A stretch of 64,000 nt of DNA, taken from CALKZN01 sp050633785 (GTDB lineage Bacteria > Pseudomonadota > Gammaproteobacteria > Arenicellales > Arenicellaceae). Made by a program: the position numbers and the translations under genes. How positions within the stretch are numbered: position 1 is the stretch's first letter; each line of letters begins with the position of its first letter. Under the pieces are notes generated by a model. The model worked only from the letters and a program-made list of their open reading frames with translations. It was not told where the DNA came from and searched no databases. Where the stretch lies: assembly GCA_050633785.1 (NCBI GenBank), contig JBOEHE010000045.1:1-64000 (forward strand), given 5' to 3'. This document shows, piece after piece, positions 27,339 through 36,676 of this stretch.

Positions 27339-28574
27339 TTAAAAGTGCCCCTGAAACCAGGCTTTCATTCGTTGAAAAACCGACAATCCAGATGCCACTT
27401 TTTTTGAACTCGTATAGGGTGATTGTTGATTGGTATGCCCGAACTGGACCAAACCTACTCCAGTTGCATAAATTGGATTCTTAACCACCTCACTTAAACC
27501 TCCGACATATTCCGGCATACCCAAACGAACAGGCATATGAAATATTTCTTCAGCCAATTCCACCATGCCGGTCATTTTTGAACTACCTCCGGTCAAAACA
27601 ATGCCGGAGCGAATTAAATGCGTAAAATTGTGCCGCTCGATCTGATCCTGAATCAATTCATACAATTCGACAATGCGCGGTTCCACTACCTCAGACAAAG
27701 TCTGCCTGGATAGTTTTCGAGCTTCACGCTCTCCAACACTCGGCACTTCAATACTTTCACCTGAGTCTGCCAACTGCATTAAAGCAACAGCGTATTTTTT
27801 CTTTAGATCTTCCGCAGCTTGCTTGGGTGTCCGCAAAACCACAGCAATATCATTGGTGATTTGATCGCCAGCAATGGGAATCACTGCAGTATGGCGAATC
27901 GCACCTTCCACATAAATTGCAATATCGGTAGTACCTCCACCAATATCCACCAGACACACTCCCAATTCCTTCTCATCCTCCGTCAGAACCGATGCGCTAG
28001 ACGCCAGCTGCTCAAGAATGATGTCATCTACTTCCAAGCCACAGCGGTGAATACATTTGACAATATTCTGTGCGGCGCTGACAGCACCAGCCACAATATG
28101 CAAATTGGCCTCAAGGCGCACTCCATTCATACCAATCGGTTCTTTGATTCCGTCCTGACTGTCGATAATAAATTCCTGCGGCATCACATGCAGAATTTTC
28201 TGATCATTCGGAATAGCAATGGCCCGGGCCGCCTCTATCACTCTTTCAACATCAGTTTCATCAACCTCGTTATCTCGCACCATGACCACACCATGCGAGT
28301 TAAAACTCTTGATATGCGCTCCAGCGATACCGGCATAAACAGACATAATTTGACAACCCGCCATCAGCTCAGCCTCTTCGACAGAGCGCTGAATCGCATT
28401 GACAGTTGATTCGATATTGGCCACCACACCCTTACGCATACCTGTAGCAGGATGGTGTCCATAGCCAATGATCTCAATTTCATTGTCGACATTGACCTCA
28501 CCAACAATTGTCAGCACCTTTGATGTGCCGATATCAAGACCTACTATTAATTTGCTATCGTTTTTCTTACTCAT
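27339..28574 (-). CDS. ftsA: Cell division protein FtsA
   Basis: Actin-like ATPase that tethers FtsZ to the membrane, 411 residues. Nucleotide-binding motifs LIVGLDIGTSKV and LVDIGGGTTDIAI are clear, as is GIVLTGGSS. The C terminus SGLSVFQRMKAWFQGHF has the amphipathic membrane-targeting helix. Located between ftsQ and ftsZ, in the usual order. Confidence 0.98.
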   Translation of the reverse strand: MSKKNDSKLIVGLDIGTSKVLTIVGEVNVDNEIEIIGYGHHPATGMRKGVVANIESTVNAIQRSVEEAELMAGCQIMSVYAGIAGAHIKSFNSHGVVMVRDNEVDETDVERVIEAARAIAIPNDQKILHVMPQEFIIDSQDGIKEPIGMNGVRLEANLHIVAGAVSAAQNIVKCIHRCGLEVDDIILEQLASSASVLTEDEKELGVCLVDIGGGTTDIAIYVEGAIRHTAVIPIAGDQITNDIAVVLRTPKQAAEDLKKKYAVALMQLADSGESIEVPSVGEREARKLSRQTLSEVVEPRIVELYELIQDQIERHNFTHLIRSGIVLTGGSSKMTGMVELAEEIFHMPVRLGMPEYVGGLSEVVKNPIYATGVGLVQFGHTNQQSPYTSSKKVASGLSVFQRMKAWFQGHF

Positions 28575-28589
28575 AGTCTCTGCTCAAAG

Positions 28590-29489
28590 CTACAATGAAC
28601 TTAGCCGCTCCGTATTCTTCGCACTTTCACTATTCACCACATTATCAGCCGCACCTATGACTGCCTCTTTGATAATCGCAAGGCCATTAGGGTAGCGCGC
28701 ATCAATAACCCGACTCATCATTAGCGCCGCCGGATTTTCGCCATACATACGCAAAAACCGATTAAAACGCTCCTGTACTTCCTCGCTGCCAAGCAGCAAG
28801 GTAATTTCACCGACGTGTTGTTTATCTATTAAATCGTTGTCTAAATGCTCTATATTGCGTGGCAAAAATTTAACTTTCCATGCATGTGAATTTTTTAACT
28901 GCACCGCTTGCAACTGCAAATTAAACGGAACCATCAAGCGCTGCCAATACACAGCATGCGCCAACATTTCATTAACATCCTGCAAATCACCAATAAGGCT
29001 GGTCACATCCCCTATATCAACTGCTTTATCATCAGGAATAACAACCCCGGAATTGGAAACCCAGCCTTTGTTACCCCAACGCATAACAGGTTGATGCTCT
29101 AACAAACGAATAACCAACTTATCAGGCCATTGTCGCCGGACATTGGCCGCACTGACCCATGGCAATGCTTGAACCTGTTGCTGCAAGCGGGATAAGTCAA
29201 CTGTGAAAAAATTACCTTCCAACGAGTCCTTAACCACACGCTCAACATTTTCAACAGCAACGTATTCAAAACGCCCTTGAAACTGCAACTCTTCGATAGC
29301 GAAAGCGCCTGGACGATACAGGTAATCCATACACAGTAACACCACAACCACACTCGGCAACAAGACAGCAATGAAAACCACGCTCTTTCGGCGAAATTTC
29401 GCAACCTTGACTCGTCTGTGCTTATCCTTACGCAAAGCCCAAGCTCGTTTTGCCGTTGATTTAAGTGTTCGTGCTTTGGGCATATTCAC
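28590..29489 (-). CDS. ftsQ: Cell division protein FtsQ
   Basis: Bitopic divisome protein of up to 299 residues: basic cytoplasmic tail, one membrane helix (about 37-56), POTRA domain (about 65-135, with FAIEELQFQGRFEYV) and a beta domain. The longest start is a GTG at 29489 that overlaps the ddlB stop as GTGA; an ATG two codons later (29483) is an alternative. Both give the same protein core. It sits between ddlB and ftsA as in other gammaproteobacteria. Confidence 0.95.
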   Translation of the reverse strand: MNMPKARTLKSTAKRAWALRKDKHRRVKVAKFRRKSVVFIAVLLPSVVVVLLCMDYLYRPGAFAIEELQFQGRFEYVAVENVERVVKDSLEGNFFTVDLSRLQQQVQALPWVSAANVRRQWPDKLVIRLLEHQPVMRWGNKGWVSNSGVVIPDDKAVDIGDVTSLIGDLQDVNEMLAHAVYWQRLMVPFNLQLQAVQLKNSHAWKVKFLPRNIEHLDNDLIDKQHVGEITLLLGSEEVQERFNRFLRMYGENPAALMMSRVIDARYPNGLAIIKEAVIGAADNVVNSESAKNTERLSSL

Positions 29490-30424
29490 AGGCTTAACTC
29501 CAATATGCGCACAACCAATTCATCAAATGACAGGCCAGCATTCTTAGCCGCCATTGGCACCAAACTGTGGTCGGTCATGCCAGGCACTGTATTTACTTCA
29601 AGTAGATATGGCCGTTCATTGCGGTCCAACATAATGTCAACACGTCCCCATGACTCTCCGCCCAACACACGAAATGCCTGCAAAGCTAAAGCGCGAATTG
29701 CCTGTTCCTGATCCTCACTCAAACCCGCTGGGCAGTGATATTGAGTCTCATCAGATTCGTATTTTGCCTGATAATCATAAAAATCGTTTGCGGCCTGCAG
29801 CCGGATAACGGGCAATGCCACATCGTCAAGAATAGCAATCGTCAATTCAGGGCCATCAATAAATTGCTCGGCCAACACCAGACTATCTTGCGATGCCGCA
29901 AGCTTCCAGGCAGCTTGAATATCTTCAACACTGGATACTTTTGAAACACCAACACTAGAGCCTTCATGGGCCGGTTTGATAAACATCGGTAAACCCAACT
30001 CATCTTCCAACCCTAGCAAGTCATCAGCTGCAGCGATGACTTTAAATTTAGCCGTTGGTAATTTATGAGCCTGCCAGAGTTGTTTGGTAACAACTTTGTT
30101 CATTCCAATTGAACTCGTAGCAAGGCCGCAACCGGTATAAGGCATTCCAATAGCCTCCAAAGCTCCTTGAATTACACCATCTTCACCCCAGCGGCCGTGC
30201 AAAACAATGAAAGCACGATCAAATTTTTCAGCCTGCAAATGTGCAACGGTCGATTCATCAGCATCAATGCCAACCGCATCAACCCCCTGGCGTTGTAAAC
30301 CAGCCAATACAGCAGCTCCACTTTTCAGTGACACCTCTCGTTCGGCTGATGGGCCACCCATCAACACAGCAACTTTACCAAACTTATCGACCATGTGAGC
30401 CGCTGGGACAATAGGGTTACTCAT
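29486..30424 (-). CDS. ddlB: D-alanine-D-alanine ligase B
   Basis: ATP-grasp enzyme that makes the D-Ala-D-Ala dipeptide for MurF. I choose the ATG read from 30424, one base after the murC stop, giving 312 residues, the normal length. Signatures: VAVLMGGPSAEREVSLKSG at the N terminus, HGRWGEDGVIQGALE, FIKPAHEGSSVGVSKV, and the C-terminal LLEVNTVPGMTDHSLVP. An upstream in-frame extension into murC exists but is not needed. Confidence 0.97.
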   Translation of the reverse strand: MSNPIVPAAHMVDKFGKVAVLMGGPSAEREVSLKSGAAVLAGLQRQGVDAVGIDADESTVAHLQAEKFDRAFIVLHGRWGEDGVIQGALEAIGMPYTGCGLATSSIGMNKVVTKQLWQAHKLPTAKFKVIAAADDLLGLEDELGLPMFIKPAHEGSSVGVSKVSSVEDIQAAWKLAASQDSLVLAEQFIDGPELTIAILDDVALPVIRLQAANDFYDYQAKYESDETQYHCPAGLSEDQEQAIRALALQAFRVLGGESWGRVDIMLDRNERPYLLEVNTVPGMTDHSLVPMAAKNAGLSFDELVVRILELSL

Positions 30425-30425
30425 A

Positions 30426-31838
30426 TCAAGTATCCTCCCCAGCATTTTCAACGGACATTGCTTCAGCCAGCTCATTGGCTGCCTTACCAATGCTGCCTGC
30501 ACCTAATGTTAATACGACATCCTGATCCTGCAATAAGCTTTCAAGAGTCTGTGGCAGAGCCAGAACATCAGGCACAAACACTGGATTAACTTTACCTAAT
30601 GCTCGAATCGCCCGACATAAAGCCCGGCCATCGGCTCCCGCTATCGGCGTTTCTCCAGCAGGGTACACCTCGCAAATCAACAACTGTTCACAGCCTGCCA
30701 ACTCATGCACAAAATCATCGAATAACTCATAAGTCCGCGTATATCGGTGTGGTTGAAAAACCGTCACCAGACGCCGCTCAGGCCAACAACCACGAGCTGC
30801 CTCTAACGTTGCATGCAATTCCCGCGGATGATGCGCATAATCATCAATAACTGTTGCTGATCCATTCTTGGCAGCAATATCGCCCAAATGCTGAAAGCGT
30901 CGACCAATACCTGCAAAATTGCGCAAGGCCGTATAAATGGCAGCATCGTCAACTTCCAGATGATAAGCAATACCAATGGCTGCTAGAGAATTCAGAATAT
31001 TGTGCTTGCCCGGCATCGCCAACTCAACACCCAGCAGAGGCTCTCGCTGCTTGAAATGTACATCAAAACGCATAGTTGCGCCGGCTTGACTGATATTTCT
31101 GGCTTGAATATCAGCATTTTCGGAAAAGCCGTAGGTCAATATGGGTTTATGTATCTGTGGTTTAATCGTCCGAATATTGTCATCATCTTCACACAACACC
31201 GCCAAACCATAAAAAGGAATATTCTGGATAAAGGCAACGAATGTATCCGTCAGCTTGCCAAAATCACCATCATAGGTAGACATATGATCAGCATCAATAT
31301 TAGTCACAACAACAATATCCGGCTGCAAATTCAAAAAGGAAGCATCACTTTCATCAGCCTCGGCTACCAGATATTCACCCTTACCCAGTTTCGCATTGGT
31401 ATTGGCGCTGTTAACCAAACCACCAACAACGAAAGTTGGGTCCATTTGGCCCGCCATCAAAGTAGCTGCAACCAGGCTGGTTGTTGTCGTTTTACCATGA
31501 GTACCCGCTATAGCGATACCTTTTTGAAAGCGCATCAATTCACCCAACATTTCAGCTCGGGGAATGACTGGAATATTATTAGCCAGAGCTTCAGCAACCT
31601 CTGGATTCTTCAGATTGATAGCAGATGACACAACAACAACATCCGCACCTTTTATATTTTCCGCAGCATGGCCAATCAAAACAGTAATACCTGCCTGCTG
31701 CAATCGTTGAACTACAGGGCCTGACTGAATATCAGAACCACTGACCTGAAAGTCAAGGTTTACCAACACCTCAGCAATACCAGACATACCACTACCACCA
31801 ATACCAACAAAATGAATATGTTTTACTTGATTACGCAT
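30426..31838 (-). CDS. murC: UDP-N-acetylmuramate-L-alanine ligase
   Basis: Adds L-Ala to UDP-MurNAc, the first amino acid of the peptidoglycan stem. The preferred start is the ATG read from 31838, which overlaps the murG stop by eight bases and gives 470 residues beginning MRNQVKHIHFVGIGGSGMSG. ATP motif GTHGKTTTTSLVAA, then EADESDASFL and DDYAHHPRELHATL complete the Mur ligase signature. Confidence 0.97.
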   Translation of the reverse strand: MRNQVKHIHFVGIGGSGMSGIAEVLVNLDFQVSGSDIQSGPVVQRLQQAGITVLIGHAAENIKGADVVVVSSAINLKNPEVAEALANNIPVIPRAEMLGELMRFQKGIAIAGTHGKTTTTSLVAATLMAGQMDPTFVVGGLVNSANTNAKLGKGEYLVAEADESDASFLNLQPDIVVVTNIDADHMSTYDGDFGKLTDTFVAFIQNIPFYGLAVLCEDDDNIRTIKPQIHKPILTYGFSENADIQARNISQAGATMRFDVHFKQREPLLGVELAMPGKHNILNSLAAIGIAYHLEVDDAAIYTALRNFAGIGRRFQHLGDIAAKNGSATVIDDYAHHPRELHATLEAARGCWPERRLVTVFQPHRYTRTYELFDDFVHELAGCEQLLICEVYPAGETPIAGADGRALCRAIRALGKVNPVFVPDVLALPQTLESLLQDQDVVLTLGAGSIGKAANELAEAMSVENAGEDT

Positions 31839-32907
31839 GCATATTCTCCCGGCAATATTCAGCCACCTGTTGTGTAGCACTGGGACGATAGAGTCTCTGA
31901 GCATTCAAGCCCATGGAAACAATCAACTTAGGGTCACGCAATAGTTTTGCCAATTGCTGGACAAACTCTTTGTCCGTAATCTGTTCATCAGTCACCATAA
32001 TGGCAGCATTTGCGTCAAGCATTGCTTGGGCATTTTTAGTTTGATGGTCACCAGCAGCAAAAGGATAAGGCACAAACACCGCAGGCTTGCCAGCAGCCAT
32101 GATTTCAGTGACTGTCATTGCACCTGCACGGCAGATAACTATATCCGCCCAGTGGTATGCTTTAGCCATATCATTGATAAAACCCGTTGCTTTTGCAGAG
32201 AGAAAGTCCTCTGACCGGTCATACCTTTTTTGAACCTCCGCCGCATTATCCTTACCAGCCTGATGAACCACTTCCAGAGTCATTTTTTTGGCCAACGCTC
32301 TCAGGACTTTGGGAATACCCTTGTTTAATGATCGGGCTCCCTGACTACCACCCAGAACCAGAATACGTTTCGAGGTATACGTCTGAATATTCTCCGGGTC
32401 AATCTCTCTGGAGATGGCTCTGCGCACCGGATTGCCTACCCAGACAGCATCTTTGGGTAAACCTTCCGTTTGTCTAAAACCAGTCAGAATGGATTTAGCA
32501 AAACGCGCCAACCATTGATTAGTCATTCCTGCAACTGCATTCTGTTCATGGATCAGCAATGGCTTACGCAGCAAATATGCTGCCAGACCACCTGGGCCAG
32601 AAGCAAAACCACCCATGCCCAGAACACAATCAGGCTTAACTCGGCGCATCACCATCAGTGCCTGCCAAAGTGCACGAGTCAAAGTGAAGGGCGCCACCAA
32701 CCATCGCCGCCAGCCATTTCCGCGAAGTCCCTGCACAGTGATCCACTCAATTTCATAACCCGCCTCAGGCACCAACCGGCTCTCAATACCTTTCTGTGTG
32801 CCCAACCAGACAATCTTTACATCCTGCTCTTTCAAACAATTAGCTACTGCCAACGCTGGAAAAACATGCCCCCCAGTGCCTCCAGCCATAATCAACAGAC
32901 ATTTCAT
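31831..32907 (-). CDS. murG: MurG N-acetylglucosaminyltransferase
   Basis: Peripheral GT-B glycosyltransferase that converts lipid I to lipid II, 358 residues. The N-terminal G loop reads MAGGTGGHVFPALAVA. The UDP-GlcNAc site contains VLGGSQGARSLN and the segment CRAGAMTVTEIMAAGKPAVF. It overlaps ftsW at its start (ATGA-type) and murC at its end. Confidence 0.98.
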   Translation of the reverse strand: MKCLLIMAGGTGGHVFPALAVANCLKEQDVKIVWLGTQKGIESRLVPEAGYEIEWITVQGLRGNGWRRWLVAPFTLTRALWQALMVMRRVKPDCVLGMGGFASGPGGLAAYLLRKPLLIHEQNAVAGMTNQWLARFAKSILTGFRQTEGLPKDAVWVGNPVRRAISREIDPENIQTYTSKRILVLGGSQGARSLNKGIPKVLRALAKKMTLEVVHQAGKDNAAEVQKRYDRSEDFLSAKATGFINDMAKAYHWADIVICRAGAMTVTEIMAAGKPAVFVPYPFAAGDHQTKNAQAMLDANAAIMVTDEQITDKEFVQQLAKLLRDPKLIVSMGLNAQRLYRPSATQQVAEYCRENMHA

Positions 32908-34169
32908 GTGCGCGCTCCTGCCTTGCCAGCCAATGATGGTTGATCAACTGATTTACGGGAGTTCTTTTTCGCAGCCTTATTTTTATAAATACCGCTATTC
33001 ATCATAGGTGCCTTAGGTGGCACAACCTGGCGAACTTTGGACTGCTTATCAACAGCAAAGACCATACCAATTGCCGCGCAGCTGATTAAAATACTGCTGC
33101 CACCATAACTGATAAAAGGCAGGGTTAAACCTTTGGTAGGAAGAACACCTAAATTCACTCCGATATTAATCGTCGCCTGAATAATCAATAACAAACCAAT
33201 TCCCTGGGCCAGTCTGGCCCCATAGACAATACCAGCATCTTCAGCCCGACGGGCAATCACGAACACACGCTTTAGCAATATCGCAAAAAGACTGATAACC
33301 AGCACAATGCCTACCAATCCCAACTCTTCACCAATGACTGCCAGAATAAAATCATTATGCGCATGTGGCAGGTAGTACAATTTTTGAATACTGCCGCCCA
33401 GACCTACTCCAAAAAACTCTCCTCGACCAATGGCAATCAAAGAATGAACCAACTGATAGCCTGTATCATAAGCATCAGCAAAAGGGTCACGAAAGCTCAA
33501 TACTCGCTTCATTCTATAAGGGGCGGTAACAACCATCATAACAATCGCTGAAACAATAAAAACGCTGCACAAAAGCATGTGCATGATACGCACTCCACCC
33601 AAGAACATCATCAAACCGACGGTTGAAACAATAACAACAAAACTGCCAAAATCTGGTTGCGCGAGTAACAAACCCGCCACTATGGCCAGTACTGCACCAA
33701 TGATAATAATTCCCCGGGTAAATTCATTAAGCACTTCACGGCGTCGAGTCAGATAACTCGCAATGTAGATAACCATGACCAATTTAACAATTTCCGCCGG
33801 CTGCAAACGAAAGCTACCAAGACTAATCCAACGTTTACTGCCATTCACCTCCACCCCAATTCCTGATAAAACCAGCACTACCATCAATAGCATGGTAAGA
33901 ATCAACAATGGCAAACTGAGCTTCTGCCAGACGACTATCGGAATCAGAGAAACGATATAAGCCCCGGAAACCCCCATCAACATGAACACAGATTGCTTTG
34001 TCAGGTGAGAGAAATTGGTCTGCAGTGATTGGTCCTGCAAGGCGATAGTCGATGAGAAAACCATCGTCAATCCCAGTAACAATAGCGTCACCATAGTAGC
34101 CAGCAAAATAGAGTCAACGCCAAATGGATTGGTTTCGGTTAGCTTAGGTCGAGCCTGTAAAGTATTCAT
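32904..34169 (-). CDS. ftsW: FtsW, SEDS-family septal peptidoglycan polymerase
   Basis: A 421-residue SEDS glycosyltransferase that works with FtsI at the septum. About ten membrane helices; conserved segments are NGSKRWISLGSFRLQPAEIVKL, ALLLAQPDFGSFVVI-type text after helix four, LPHAHNDFILAVIGEELGLVG and GLTLPFISYGGSS. The basic C-terminal tail (last 30 residues) is typical. It starts three bases after the murD stop. Confidence 0.97.
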   Translation of the reverse strand: MNTLQARPKLTETNPFGVDSILLATMVTLLLLGLTMVFSSTIALQDQSLQTNFSHLTKQSVFMLMGVSGAYIVSLIPIVVWQKLSLPLLILTMLLMVVLVLSGIGVEVNGSKRWISLGSFRLQPAEIVKLVMVIYIASYLTRRREVLNEFTRGIIIIGAVLAIVAGLLLAQPDFGSFVVIVSTVGLMMFLGGVRIMHMLLCSVFIVSAIVMMVVTAPYRMKRVLSFRDPFADAYDTGYQLVHSLIAIGRGEFFGVGLGGSIQKLYYLPHAHNDFILAVIGEELGLVGIVLVISLFAILLKRVFVIARRAEDAGIVYGARLAQGIGLLLIIQATINIGVNLGVLPTKGLTLPFISYGGSSILISCAAIGMVFAVDKQSKVRQVVPPKAPMMNSGIYKNKAAKKNSRKSVDQPSLAGKAGART

Positions 34170-34171
34170 AC

Positions 34172-35554
34172 TTATAGGGCCTCCACCAATTGCTTAAATT
34201 GCTCACCGCGGTGCTCAAAACTATCGAACATATCAAAACTGGCACAAGCTGGGGACAACAATACGCAATCACGTTGTCGCGCTAATTCACTGGCTTTATG
34301 TACCGCTTCTGGCAAGCTAGATACGAGCTCACAAGCAACAGCACCTGACCACAAGTCATTCAACAATGGAGCGTCTTCACCAAATAAAATCACGTGTTTC
34401 ACTTTAGACTGCAATACTGGCAATAACTGAGCAAAATCACCGCCTTTACCTTGACCACCAGCTAACAAGACAACACCGCCATCGATACCGGCAATGGCAG
34501 CCTGACAGGCACCAACATTCGTCGCCTTGGAATCATTTATCCAAGTCACGCCATTTAACTTACGGACCGTCTGCATGCGATGCGGCAGTCCCTTGAACTG
34601 CCCAATCGCCTGAACCACAGCAGACTCAGGCAAAGATAAAGGTTCAACCAGAGCAATACTTGCCAGAATATTGGCAATATTGTGACTTCCGACTAATGGC
34701 ACTGCATCTACCGGCATAATTTTACGCGAACCCTTGGCTAGAAAATCTATTCCTTTTTGGTCAGTCAACAAGCCATAATCCAGATCAGAAGCCGGGCGCC
34801 CGAGACCAAATGTGGTCGAACTCTTAACAGAGGGCAATACCTGCTCCAACATAGTATCATTGCGATTTACAACGGCATATTCAGCACCTAGAAAGATGCG
34901 CAACTTCGCTTTCATATAGTCAACCATCGAGGCATAACGATCCAAGTGATCCTGAGATATATTCAAGATCACACAAGCAGTTGCCTGCAAACGTTTAGTT
35001 GTCTCTAGTTGAAAACTGGATAATTCCAAAACAGCAACATCATAATGCTCACCGGCGGATAACATTTCCAATGCCGGTCGACCAATATTGCCGCCCACAA
35101 AAGCATTCATGCCTGCAGCTTTACACATTTCACCGACCAGAGTGGTGACAGTAGATTTCCCATTAGAGCCTGTAATCGCAATAATAGGTGCTGTTACCGA
35201 ACGAGTCAGCATATCAATATCACCAATCATCTCGACACCGGCATCACGAGCAGCCTGCAATTCGGGAGTTTTAACAGACAAACCAGGACTGACAACAATC
35301 AGATCACTAGACAACATAGCCTGCTTATCCAAAGCCCCTAAACTACTGTGAATCACCTTACCTTTTGCAGCAGCCAATTGCTCTACTGCTGCCAAATAAG
35401 GCGGCTTCGGTCTTGTGTCTTGTACACTGATAACAACATCATGGCGCAGCAGATATTCAACCACACTGCAACCGGTCAGCCCCAGGCCGACCACAGTCAC
35501 ATTGGCATAATTGTTCAGCCAATCTGATGTTTGCTTAGATGTTGAATTCGACAT
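34172..35554 (-). CDS. murD: UDP-N-acetylmuramoylalanine-D-glutamate ligase
   Basis: Adds D-Glu to the peptidoglycan precursor, 460 residues. N-terminal GLGLTGCSVVEYLL, P-loop ITGSNGKSTVTTLVGEM, NISQDHLDRY and INDSKATNVGA are standard MurD features, as is the C-terminal LLSPACASFDMFDSFEHRG. A 39-base gap separates it from mraY. Confidence 0.98.
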   Translation of the reverse strand: MSNSTSKQTSDWLNNYANVTVVGLGLTGCSVVEYLLRHDVVISVQDTRPKPPYLAAVEQLAAAKGKVIHSSLGALDKQAMLSSDLIVVSPGLSVKTPELQAARDAGVEMIGDIDMLTRSVTAPIIAITGSNGKSTVTTLVGEMCKAAGMNAFVGGNIGRPALEMLSAGEHYDVAVLELSSFQLETTKRLQATACVILNISQDHLDRYASMVDYMKAKLRIFLGAEYAVVNRNDTMLEQVLPSVKSSTTFGLGRPASDLDYGLLTDQKGIDFLAKGSRKIMPVDAVPLVGSHNIANILASIALVEPLSLPESAVVQAIGQFKGLPHRMQTVRKLNGVTWINDSKATNVGACQAAIAGIDGGVVLLAGGQGKGGDFAQLLPVLQSKVKHVILFGEDAPLLNDLWSGAVACELVSSLPEAVHKASELARQRDCVLLSPACASFDMFDSFEHRGEQFKQLVEAL

Positions 35555-35593
35555 GTGTATACTTTTTTAAAATTTTTCCCGTTGATTATTTCT

Positions 35594-36676
35594 CTAGCGA
35601 ACCTTTAACGTCGCTAGACCAATAAGAACTAAAATCACTGAAATGATCCAGAACCGCACTATTACACGCGGCTCAGGCCAACCTTTAAGTTCAAAATGAT
35701 GGTGTATCGGTGCCATACGAAAGACTCGTTTGCCAATCAATTTGAACGATAAAACCTGCAAAATCACCGATACGGTTTCCATAACGAAAATCCCACCCAT
35801 GATGAAAAGAACTATTTCCTGGCGGACAATAACCGCAACTACCCCTAAGGACGCACCCAGGGACAAGGAGCCAATATCCCCCATAAACACCTGAGCGGGG
35901 TATGTGTTAAACCACAGAAAGCCAAGCCCGGCTCCGACTAAGGCTGTACAGAAAATCATGAGTTCCCCTGTACCCGGAATGCTTGGAATAGCCAAGTACT
36001 TGGCAAAGACCACATTACCACTCAGATAGCAAAATACACCTAGAGCACCCGCCACCAACACCGTTGGTAATATTGCCAGACCATCCAAACCATCAGTCAA
36101 ATTAACCGCATTACTGGTTCCAACAACAACCAGGTAGGTCGTCAAAAAGAACCACCCTCCCAGCGGGATCGCAACATCTTTAAAAAAAGGTATTATCAAT
36201 GAGGTTTCGATAGCCTGTTGTTTTGTGGCGTACAATATGTAAGCACAGATCAACGCCGATACACTTTGAGCCAGAAATTTATTGCGTGCACCCATACCTT
36301 TAGGGTCTTTGCTGATTAATTTCTTATAATCATCCCACCAGCCAATCAGCCCAAAAGAACCACAGACAAACAGTGTCACCCAGACAAACCGGTTGCTCAA
36401 ATCAGCCCATAGCAGCGTAGCAATCATCACAGCTGCCAGGATCAACAAGCCCCCCATGGTTGGAGTGCCAACTTTATCGAAATGTGTCGGCGGTCCATCG
36501 GAACGAATAGTTTGATCGATCTGATGATGTTGCAGTTTACGAATCATAAACGGGCCTAGAGCCAGGCTCACAACCAAAGCTGTCAAGACAGCACAAATAG
36601 AACGGAATGTCAGGTATTGAAAGACATTAAAAAAGCTGAAGTCAGCGGATAGGTTTCTAAACAGTTCAAATAACAT
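35594..36676 (-). CDS. mraY: Phospho-MurNAc-pentapeptide transferase MraY
   Basis: Polytopic enzyme that attaches the MurNAc-pentapeptide to undecaprenyl phosphate (lipid I), 360 residues with ten helices. Signatures: GTPTMGGLLI, FGLIGWWDDYKKL, the catalytic Asp segment AVNLTDGLDGLAI, FLWFNTYPAQVFMGDIGSLS, and the His loop FRMAPIHHHFELKGW. Its start codon overlaps the last base of the murF stop. Confidence 0.98.
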   Translation of the reverse strand: MLFELFRNLSADFSFFNVFQYLTFRSICAVLTALVVSLALGPFMIRKLQHHQIDQTIRSDGPPTHFDKVGTPTMGGLLILAAVMIATLLWADLSNRFVWVTLFVCGSFGLIGWWDDYKKLISKDPKGMGARNKFLAQSVSALICAYILYATKQQAIETSLIIPFFKDVAIPLGGWFFLTTYLVVVGTSNAVNLTDGLDGLAILPTVLVAGALGVFCYLSGNVVFAKYLAIPSIPGTGELMIFCTALVGAGLGFLWFNTYPAQVFMGDIGSLSLGASLGVVAVIVRQEIVLFIMGGIFVMETVSVILQVLSFKLIGKRVFRMAPIHHHFELKGWPEPRVIVRFWIISVILVLIGLATLKVR